This document shows, in pieces, positions 16,840-23,384 of a stretch of DNA of 35,073 bases. Source of the DNA: Syntrophomonadaceae bacterium (GTDB lineage Bacteria; Bacillota; PH28-bin88); assembly GCA_018333865.1 (NCBI GenBank), contig JAGXSE010000048.1:1-35073 (forward strand), in the 5' to 3' direction. Position numbers and translations under genes: made by a program. The notes under the pieces were generated by a model, which was given only the letters and a program-made list of their open reading frames with translations, was not told where the DNA came from and ran no database searches. Every line of letters starts with the position of its first letter. Within the stretch, counting starts at the first letter, position 1.

Positions 16840-18066
16840 ATGATACCAAGAGATATCTATATGAAAACGCTACTATCCTTCAAAGATAAGGATATGGTCA
16901 AGATTGTTACGGGAATACGACGCTGCGGTAAATCTACTCTGCTGGATATGTTCTCAGGCAACCTTATAAATTCCGGCGTAGCGTCAGAGAACATCATCCG
17001 TCTGAACTTTGAATCTCTGCAATACGAGACAATCAAAGACTATCGTGACTTATACAAAGAGGTGTCCGGCAGGATATCAAAGATCGGCAAGAATTATGTC
17101 ATCCTCGACGAGGTACAGATGGTGTCGGGCTGGATGCGCGCGGTCAATTCGTTTCGCGTGGACTTCGACGTCGACATATACATCACCGGCTCCAACGCCT
17201 ATTTGCTTTCCTCTGATTTTGCGACGTTATTGTCGGGACGGTATGTAGAAATCAAAATGCTGCCGCTCTCTTTCAAGGAGTTTCTTGACTTCAATACTTT
17301 TGAACCAGGAACGAGCGATGATCAGAAGTTTGAAACCTTTCTTAAGTACGGCGGTATGCCCTCTGTTGCCGCGTATGACTTCAGGCAGCGTGATATAAAC
17401 ATCGCGCTCGATGGTATTTATTCCTCCGTTATCTTGCGCGATGTAGTGGAACGGAATAAGATTACCGATCAGACGCTTCTTCGTAAGCTCGTACTGTTCA
17501 TGGCCGACAATATCGGCAATCTCACATCTCCAAACAATATTGGAAACGTATTGGTTCACGAAGGAGATCTGGACGAAGGCAAACGAAAGAAAAATCCTGC
17601 CGGCAAAACCATATCGAGCTATTTAACGGCACTAGAGAAGGCTTATGTGTTCTACGGCGCAGGCCGTTATGACATCAAGGGAAAGCAGTACCTTAAAACG
17701 CAGAGCAAATACTATATGGTAGATACGGGCATCCGCAATATGCTGCTCGGCTACCGTGATGTGGACAGAGGGCGCATACTTGAGAATGTTGTATACTTTG
17801 AACTGCTTCGGCGCGGGTATGATGTCTCCATCGGCAAGGCTGGAGAAAAGGAAATTGACTTTATCGCCATCAATCCCGAGGAGAAGATTTACTACCAGGT
17901 CACGGAAACCATGAGCGGTGAGCGCGTACGGGAACGAGAACTTGCCCCGCTGCAGAGCATCAAGGACAATTACGAGAAAGTGGTACTGTCCATGGATAGA
18001 AGCTTTGTGAACTCGTATGAGGGTATCAAGATAAAAAATGTCGTAGATTTCCTGTTGGGGAAATAG
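16840..18066 (+). CDS. AAA_14/DUF4143 ATPase
   Basis: A cytoplasmic P-loop protein of 408 aa. Walker A is GIRRCGKST and Walker B YVILDEVQ, followed by the sensor-like DVDIYITGSNAYLLS. The C-terminal DUF4143 part has the nuclease-like pattern ENVVYFELLRRG...EIDFIAI. The family is common, often laterally transferred, and its function is poorly known. ATG 16840 is chosen because GAGGTGA lies five bases before it; the upstream ATG at 16777 has no ribosome site. It diverges from feoA and does not look related to iron. Its 3' end abuts element C. Confidence 0.88.
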   Translation: MIPRDIYMKTLLSFKDKDMVKIVTGIRRCGKSTLLDMFSGNLINSGVASENIIRLNFESLQYETIKDYRDLYKEVSGRISKIGKNYVILDEVQMVSGWMRAVNSFRVDFDVDIYITGSNAYLLSSDFATLLSGRYVEIKMLPLSFKEFLDFNTFEPGTSDDQKFETFLKYGGMPSVAAYDFRQRDINIALDGIYSSVILRDVVERNKITDQTLLRKLVLFMADNIGNLTSPNNIGNVLVHEGDLDEGKRKKNPAGKTISSYLTALEKAYVFYGAGRYDIKGKQYLKTQSKYYMVDTGIRNMLLGYRDVDRGRILENVVYFELLRRGYDVSIGKAGEKEIDFIAINPEEKIYYQVTETMSGERVRERELAPLQSIKDNYEKVVLSMDRSFVNSYEGIKIKNVVDFLLGK

Positions 18067-18285
18067 AGCTGGGATTATGGGGATACTGGAATTATGGGGA
18101 CACCACACCGAATTATGGGATACAGGTCAGTACTCATTTTTTTTCAAAGGCCTTTGGGGCCGGGTGAAGCGGGCAAATCTAACCCTAAAGTGGGCTTCGC
18201 CCACAACCCAAAAAAATTCCCCTCCATATAGATAATTCTATGGAAACGGGAGCAAATGACGAGGCTGACGAAGAACTCCTAAATA

Positions 18286-18495
18286 ATTCCCCTCCTTTGG
18301 AGGGGTGTCCGTTAGGACGGGGTGGTCTTTCCCCTCCCGTGGAGGGGTGTCCGTTAGGACGGGGTGGTTATTCCCCTCCCGTGGAGGGGTGTCCGTTAGG
18401 ACGGGGTGGTTATTCCCCTCCCGTGGAGGGGTGTCCGTTAGGACGGGGTGGTCATTCCCCTCCCGTGGAGGGGTGTCCGTTAGGACGGGGTGGTC
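18286..18495 (+). repeat. Array 2: five 42-bp double-hairpin repeats
   Basis: Units start at 18286, 18328, 18370, 18412 and 18454. Hairpin 1 is CCCCTCC-CGT-GGAGGGG (TTT loop in unit 1). Hairpin 2 is GTCC-GTTA-GGAC. Compared with array 1 both sides of the stem changed together. The ORFs that run through it on both strands are artefacts of a stop-free repeat. Confidence 0.95.
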
Positions 18496-18582
18496 TAAAT
18501 ACATTCAAGCAAAGGATGTTTTATACAAATTAGCTAGTGTAATGGAGTTTGCCTTGGAACTGTCTCGCATTGCAGCAAGGAA

Positions 18583-18666
18583 ACCACCCCGGTGCTTCGC
18601 ACCACCCCTCCACGGGAGGGGAATAACCACCCCGGTGCTTCGCACCACCCCTCCACGGGAGGGGAA
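18583..18666 (-). repeat. Array 3: two 43-bp double-hairpin repeats, opposite orientation
   Basis: Units start at 18583 and 18626. Read on the minus strand, hairpin 1 is again CCCCTCC-CGT-GGAGGGG, while hairpin 2 is GGTGC-GAA-GCACC, one base longer. It faces array 2 across about 87 bases, so the two could pair as a long stem-loop. Confidence 0.93.
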
Positions 18667-18852
18667 TGGGGAGGTTATACCCAAGCGGGTTTCGCCCACA
18701 ATCCAATAGCAACCTGTTTTTTATTGCAGTTCTAAAACCGTAAGGTACTAATATCGTTTTAAGACCTGATGTTTTTAGACCTGAAAGGAAACGCTCGTCT
18801 GCCAGATAATTTGGTATGGTGTCCCCCGAATTCTCGAATTCAATTCACAATT

Positions 18853-19797
18853 CTACTTCAGCATGGTATCCACATCTCCCGGCCGGGGCGGCCCGATGAT
18901 GGTGATCACCATCCTGCTTGGGGCACAGATGATTTTGCGGTCGGCCTGGCTGATCCAGCCCATGGTCGCACACACCTGTGTCGGGCAGTCGGCTTCCCGC
19001 ACCCTGATCCGCCCGTCTTTTATTTCGATGATGTAGCTGTAATTGGGCAGTACCAGGGTTTTGACCAGGTCTTTTGAGAGATCAAACCTGTACCGCTCTT
19101 CCTGGCCAATGCTGATGACGGCAAATTTCCCTGTTCCGGGATCGGCAGTGGCCTGCCAGTAGACTGGAGCTCCCAGGGCAATCACCACAGCAATCAGCAG
19201 CACGAAAACGTCTTTGATCGCCAGCCTTAAGGGGGCTTGTTTCATATAACCCAGGTAAACCGCCACCTGCCTGATGATCAAACCGGTGATGGCGCCGCAG
19301 GGAATTGCGATCAATGTCAATAAGGGCAGGTAATAGATCATCGCCGCGCTGCCCACCAGATATGAAGCCACCAGCCACTGGGCCCAGTTGTGGGCGATTG
19401 CGCCGGCAATTGCCAGCCCAAGCAGTGAGACAGAAAACCGTTTATTGTAATACAAACAGGCCATCACAAATACACTGACCACCCCTCCGGCCAGCCCGAA
19501 CAAAAAGCCGATGCCAAACAGCTTGCCGGTGATCATTCCGCCTACAAGCTGCCGGAGCACCACTAGCAGCAAAGCGTCCTTCCAGCCGCCCGCAAGCAGC
19601 ACCACCATGGTGACGATATTCGCCAGTCCCCACTTGGCGCCGGGGATGCCCGGAGGCGGCAACAAACCTTCAAACCAATGCAGGATCAGGGATAAAGACA
19701 GCATCAGCCCCATTACCGCTATCCGGCGGGCAGTGCCTGTATTCTGCAAGTCAATTTTCCAAGCTGCCGCATGTTGATTATTACTCAGAAAAGCCAC
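18853..19797 (-). CDS. Gx transporter (HPP synthase I-like) fused to NusG domain II
   Basis: A 314-aa membrane protein. The N-terminal part (about 25-190) is the Gx transporter family, once named heptaprenyl diphosphate synthase component I, with GAKWGLANIVTMVVLL and about five helices. One more helix (about 195-215) leads to an extracytoplasmic NusG-II domain (about 215-305) with the Cys pattern DCPTQVC and later KIICAPSRMVI. In other Firmicutes these are usually separate genes that cluster with FMN-binding proteins and ApbE, so the neighbouring flavoreductase fits. A role in flavin or redox-cofactor handling is inferred. The GTG start at 19797 has a weak site; TTG 19749 after GGAAA is an alternative. 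It lies 230 bases after the flavoreductase. Confidence 0.85.
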   Translation of the reverse strand: MAFLSNNQHAAAWKIDLQNTGTARRIAVMGLMLSLSLILHWFEGLLPPPGIPGAKWGLANIVTMVVLLAGGWKDALLLVVLRQLVGGMITGKLFGIGFLFGLAGGVVSVFVMACLYYNKRFSVSLLGLAIAGAIAHNWAQWLVASYLVGSAAMIYYLPLLTLIAIPCGAITGLIIRQVAVYLGYMKQAPLRLAIKDVFVLLIAVVIALGAPVYWQATADPGTGKFAVISIGQEERYRFDLSKDLVKTLVLPNYSYIIEIKDGRIRVREADCPTQVCATMGWISQADRKIICAPSRMVITIIGPPRPGDVDTMLK

Positions 19798-19957
19798 CCC
19801 ATTTGGTTGTTGAAGTGTATATCATCGACACTATACCACAAAATAAAAAATGCTGATACCCCTGGTAGCTCTAAGGCAGCAGGCAAGTTTTATCATCACC
19901 AGCTGCCCGTTCTAATGCCGCTGCTTTTTGTTTTTCCATTGCGAATTCCCAGTGAAA

Positions 19958-19995
19958 GAGACTTAAAACCACGATTAAACGTGGTTTTAAGTCTC
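19958..19995. terminator. Long stem-loop after the flavoreductase gene
   Basis: GAGACTTAAAACCACG pairs perfectly with CGTGGTTTTAAGTCTC around a 6-base loop. It lies about 30 bases after the flavoreductase stop and before the Gx/NusG-II gene. Neither strand has a clear T-run, so it may be a processing or 3'-stabilising structure rather than a terminator. Confidence 0.5.
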
Positions 19996-20026
19996 CTATC
20001 CTAAGAGGCTTGCCTGGTTTAATTCG

Positions 20027-22111
20027 TTACCTGCTTTCAGCAGCGCTTTTGCCTGCTATTCTGCCAAACACAATTACATCTGTCATGGCATTGCCGCCCA
20101 ACCTGTTGGTGCCGTGGATCCCACCGGTTACCTCACCTGCGGCAAATAGCCCGGGGATGACCCTGCCGTTTCTGTCGATGACCTGGGTCCGCTCATTGAT
20201 TTCTACCCCGCCCATTGTGTGATGGATGCTGACGACTCGGGGGCTAGCAAAAAATGGTGGTCTGTTTAGTTGTACTCCCAGCATTGTTTTCCCAAATTCC
20301 CTATCAGATTTCTGGGCCACAGCCTGGTTGTATGTTTCAATAGTGGTGCGCAATACTGCCGGATCGACCCCGATCTGTCTGGCCAAGCCTTCGATGGTCA
20401 TGTCCGTAAACACGCCCCCCCTGGCAACCAGCTCTTCTATAGCAATCCCCCAAAAACGTGCACCCGGCTGAACAGTTTGTGAATCAACTATAACGAACAT
20501 CGACTGTCCTCTTTGTTTTAGCGTCGCCTCAACTAATTCATCCCGACGCGCTCCTTCGTCAACATATCTCCGGCCATCCCTATTTATCATAATATAGTTT
20601 TCAGGAGCGCCCCAAGCACCACCATCTAAACCGCCAGTCCTCGGATCCCCAAATGGCAGGGATTGAACATGTTCCATGCCAATCAGCCTGGCTCCAACTG
20701 CTTCCGCCATTCTGATTCCGTCGCCGGTTGCCCCGGGATGGTTCGTAGTCGGCAGGTCTTTCTTCGCCGGCCGGTATCTAGCCATCATTTCTTTGTTGGC
20801 GCCAAAGCCGCCTGTGGCCATTACCACTCCCCGGCGAGCCTCCAAGGTCACAGTGCCGCCTTTAGATGTCGCTTCCACGCCTACTACCCGGCCGTCCCGC
20901 ACAATTAAACGCTCAGCCTTGGTTTCCAGCATGATCTCTACCCCGCGCTGAGCAGCTGCCCTTTGCAGGGTGTTGATGTAACCGGTTCCTGAGGGATCAA
21001 CCGGGGAGTGACATCTGGCCCACAGGCTGCCAGTTATGGCTCTAACCGTATCTCTCCATTTCATGCCGTAGCCTTCCAGCCAGCGAATGCCATCCAATGC
21101 GTTATTGACCATGATCCTGATCAAAGCCTGGTTCCCCTGGCGGTCTCCGCCTTCAAAGGTATGCTGGAAATGCAGATCTAGTGAATCCTCAATATTCTGC
21201 CGCCGCTGCAGTTCCGGGTTGACGGCCTGATAGGCTCCACCGCCCCTGATAGTGTTGCCTCCCAGAGCAGGCATTTTTTCGATGAGGATGACTTTGGCTC
21301 CGGCCTCGGCCGCCGATACTGCCGCTGCCAAACCGGCCCCGCCGCCGCCGATTACAACCACGTCTGTCTGTTTTCTGACAGCCGCCGGCTGACCTGGTGC
21401 CACCGGCGCAGCTGCGGCAGGCCTTAGCCTCCACTCGCTGACATTAGCCCTAGCCTTGCCAATCGCCTGAGCTACTGCATCCAGGATGGCTTTGCTGGTC
21501 ATTGTTGCACCAGTAATCCCATCAATGGCTATGCTTTGCTGACTGACAATGGCTTGCGGAATCCGGGCTAGAGCAGGATCAGCAATACCAGGGGTATCCC
21601 GGTGCTCCACTACCCTAACCGATGTAATTTTATTGTCGGCGGTTTTTATCTCTACCCGCAGCATGCCGCCATAGCCTCTTGCTTCACCGGTAAAGGTGCC
21701 GCTTGCTATCGTCCTGGCTACCTTCGCAATACCCAGCAATTCTTGCAAAGGCACTAATTCTACAAACACCCGGCCTCTCAATATTCTGGTGGCCGCCTTT
21801 ATTTCTTTGCCGTCCACCGCTACTCGCCCCTGGCCAGCGAAGACCTGAATGTTCTTGCCGGCTGCGGTAAAGGAGGCGATCTTCTCTTTATTGTCCCACT
21901 GTGGTGTCACTCCATAGGCTGCCGCCAGTGCCCGCACTTGCACTAAACTGGCTCTGCCAACTGCTGTTACTGGCACTGTGGCTGTTTTGCCGTCTATAAT
22001 CAGGGTTTCGCTTGCTGCTGCTCTGGGGCTTGCCGCCGCCGGCATGCCGGTTGCGAGCATCGCCACCAACAAGACTAAACACAACACCAATCGCATGGTC
22101 TTCTTTTTCAA
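20027..22111 (-). CDS. Exported flavocytochrome-c-like flavoreductase with FMN and FAD domains (fumarate/urocanate reductase family)
   Basis: A secreted or membrane-face reductase of 694 aa. Order: signal peptide (about 1-28), copper-amine-oxidase-N-like domain (35-130), FMN-binding domain (about 140-218) with DGITGATMTS, whose Thr near 203 is the expected site of ApbE-attached FMN, then the FAD domain with VVVIGGGGAGLAAA (about 251-264). Late family motifs are HHTMGGVEI and GTNRLGGNAM. There is no CxxCH haem motif, unlike Shewanella FccA, so electrons must come from elsewhere. The substrate (fumarate, urocanate, an acrylate or other enoate) cannot be read from sequence by eye. TTG 22111 is chosen because GGAG (22121-22124) is nine bases upstream. 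A close paralogue begins at 338. Confidence 0.88.
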   Translation of the reverse strand: MKKKTMRLVLCLVLLVAMLATGMPAAASPRAAASETLIIDGKTATVPVTAVGRASLVQVRALAAAYGVTPQWDNKEKIASFTAAGKNIQVFAGQGRVAVDGKEIKAATRILRGRVFVELVPLQELLGIAKVARTIASGTFTGEARGYGGMLRVEIKTADNKITSVRVVEHRDTPGIADPALARIPQAIVSQQSIAIDGITGATMTSKAILDAVAQAIGKARANVSEWRLRPAAAAPVAPGQPAAVRKQTDVVVIGGGGAGLAAAVSAAEAGAKVILIEKMPALGGNTIRGGGAYQAVNPELQRRQNIEDSLDLHFQHTFEGGDRQGNQALIRIMVNNALDGIRWLEGYGMKWRDTVRAITGSLWARCHSPVDPSGTGYINTLQRAAAQRGVEIMLETKAERLIVRDGRVVGVEATSKGGTVTLEARRGVVMATGGFGANKEMMARYRPAKKDLPTTNHPGATGDGIRMAEAVGARLIGMEHVQSLPFGDPRTGGLDGGAWGAPENYIMINRDGRRYVDEGARRDELVEATLKQRGQSMFVIVDSQTVQPGARFWGIAIEELVARGGVFTDMTIEGLARQIGVDPAVLRTTIETYNQAVAQKSDREFGKTMLGVQLNRPPFFASPRVVSIHHTMGGVEINERTQVIDRNGRVIPGLFAAGEVTGGIHGTNRLGGNAMTDVIVFGRIAGKSAAESR

Positions 22112-22120
22112 GCACGCCAA

Positions 22121-22344
22121 CTCCTTTCATGAATTACTCGAACTGATTTTTTCGAGGTGAGTAAAAACATTACCTGCCAGCACGTACTGGCAAAAGATGG
22201 CGGTATTCTCTCACCTTCCTTTCGCTGCCGGCTTGCTTCCTGCCCCTCTTACCTGAAACAACTGGTGATAAGCTAAGCAATGTTAGCGCAGTGGCCGGTT
22301 TTTTCACTAAAAGAATGGCTCGCATTACCAATGCCAACCTGATC
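22121..22344 (-). promoter_or_regulatory. Conserved long 5' leader (putative structured RNA), copy 2
   Basis: This is the untranslated leader of the complete flavoreductase gene. It keeps the GGTGAG/CTCACC outer stem, the GCCAGTACGTGCTGGC hairpin and the TACCGCCATCTT segment of copy 1, while the promoter-proximal part (22290-22340) has diverged. Conservation of the distal part over the proximal part suggests a functional RNA element next to the ribosome site. No known riboswitch class was recognised. Confidence 0.45.
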
Positions 22345-22350
22345 AAGAAT

Positions 22351-22379
22351 ATTATAGCAGAGGCTTGTTCTTGTGTCAA
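22351..22379 (-). promoter_or_regulatory. Consensus SigA promoter of the flavoreductase gene
   Basis: TTGACA (22374-22379), exactly 17 bases, and TATAAT (22351-22356) on the minus strand: both hexamers are perfect. Such a strong promoter with a long leader fits control after initiation. Confidence 0.9.
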
Positions 22380-22483
22380 CTTTCACAATCCTATAGCAGT
22401 CCTGACGATTTGACAAAAAATCACAAGGAAACAAGCATCCCAAACCTTGACTGATAGAACGCCACTCCGATAAGTTAAAAAAA

Positions 22484-22543
22484 TATCGCACGATAATTCT
22501 AGCATTGCCAAATATCGTGCTATATGGTAAAATTATCGTACGA
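22484..22543 (+). promoter_or_regulatory. Promoter and palindromic operator of the Phd-Uma2 gene
   Basis: The promoter is TTGCCA (22505-22510), 17 bases, TAAAAT (22528-22533). Around it lie three related ATCG sites: TATCGCACGATA (22484-22495), ATATCGTGCTATAT (22512-22525, inside the spacer) and TCGTACGA (22536-22543, over the ribosome site). This layout fits autorepression by the Phd/YefM-like N-terminal domain of the product. Confidence 0.6.
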
Positions 22544-22554
22544 GGTGATGAAGA

Positions 22555-23304
22555 TTGAACGACACCACAAAGGTAATTACAGCCACCGAATTTAAAACCA
22601 ACCTGGGACTGTATCTGGACTATGTAATGGCCGACCACGAAGTTGTTATTACCAAGAACGGCAAAAAGGCGGTGCGGCTCACGCCTTATATTACTGAAAT
22701 TGAGCGCTATTTCGCGGTTAAAGAGCAGGCGCACGATTACCTGTACGGCGGCAAGAAAGTTTCCTACGAGGAATTCATGGAGATCTACGAAAAAAGTGAA
22801 CTCAGGATGGAATATATCAACGGCGAAATTGTGCTTTTATCTTCTCCCGACACCTTCCACCAGGATATTTCCGGCAACCTGCATGTATTGTTGCGGACAT
22901 ACCTGAAGGGTGGGAAATGCAAAGTTTTTTACGCGCCGTTTGATGTGCATTTCCTAAAAAAAGGCTTTCAGACGCCGGATGTGATGCAGCCTGATTTGCT
23001 CATTGCCTGCGACCTGGAAACAGCGGTCAACGAAAAGGGAAGGTATATGGGCACACCGTCTTTGTGTGTCGAAATCCTCTCTAAAAGCACCCGCTCCAAA
23101 GATATGGTGGATAAACTCAACACATACATGTTGTCCGGGGTAAGGGAGTTCTGGGTGATTGATCCCGACAAAAAGTCAGTGTTAGTTTACGGCTTTAAAG
23201 ATTTTGCCTTAGATGAACACATCGCTTACAGGCAAGGGGATATTTTAACATCTTATTTTTTTGCCGGATTGGAATTAAGCGTAGCTGAAATTTTCACGCG
23301 CTAG
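22555..23304 (+). CDS. Phd/YefM antitoxin domain fused to Uma2 (DUF820) endonuclease
   Basis: A 249-aa protein of two parts. Residues 1-55 (VITATEFKTNLGLYLDYVMADHEVVITKNGKKAVRL...) match the Phd/YefM DNA-binding antitoxin fold. Residues about 65-249 are a Uma2/DUF820 domain of the PD-(D/E)XK superfamily, with PDVMQPDLLI, PSLCVEILSKSTRSKD, then KLNTYMLSGVREFWVIDP. Putative catalytic residues are the PD Asp, the Glu of VEIL and a following Lys. The start is TTG 22555, six bases after GAGGTGA. No separate toxin gene follows. It might be a self-regulating nuclease; activity is not proven for most Uma2 proteins. Confidence 0.85.
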   Translation: MNDTTKVITATEFKTNLGLYLDYVMADHEVVITKNGKKAVRLTPYITEIERYFAVKEQAHDYLYGGKKVSYEEFMEIYEKSELRMEYINGEIVLLSSPDTFHQDISGNLHVLLRTYLKGGKCKVFYAPFDVHFLKKGFQTPDVMQPDLLIACDLETAVNEKGRYMGTPSLCVEILSKSTRSKDMVDKLNTYMLSGVREFWVIDPDKKSVLVYGFKDFALDEHIAYRQGDILTSYFFAGLELSVAEIFTR

Positions 23305-23384
23305 CTTTTTGCTGACGGTGGAAAAACTGCCATGAACAGCATGGACTAATTCCGATGGCCTTATCGTTTGTGCAGAAAGGATTG

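Larger units (their letters stand above)
18089..18833. mobile_element. Element C: 745-bp composite inverted-repeat element
   Basis: The left end GAATTATGGGGACACCA and right end TGGTGTCCCCCGAATTC are inverted repeats (15 of 17). The right end also matches element B over about 35 bases (CTCGTCTGC...GGTGTCCCC), and the left inner part matches element A (GGGATACAGGTCAGTACT). It carries repeat arrays 2 and 3 and two GTGGGCTTCGCCCAC-like hairpins (18190-18204 and about 18685-18699). No transposase is present, so it would be a non-autonomous element. It occupies the whole 18067-18852 gap. Confidence 0.55.
21774..22380 (-). repeat. Second copy of a ~0.6-kb direct repeat (promoter, leader and gene 5' end)
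   Basis: This stretch aligns to 1-607 with the same orientation. The coding part has about 93% identity and no gaps, and the promoter and leader are also recognisable with a one-base length change. Both copies lie about 21.77 kb apart on the same strand. Confidence 0.9.

Noticed and set aside
18238-18709. ORFs of 60-134 aa across arrays 2 and 3
   Set aside because: They are stop-free repeat frames without ribosome sites. A faint likeness of the inter-array peptide KYIQAKDVL to a small Clostridial HTH family is too short to call.
22121-22344. T-box or cobalamin riboswitch
   Set aside because: GGTG...ACCGCC and GCCACTG recall these motifs, but order and spacing are wrong and no specifier loop or B12 core is present.
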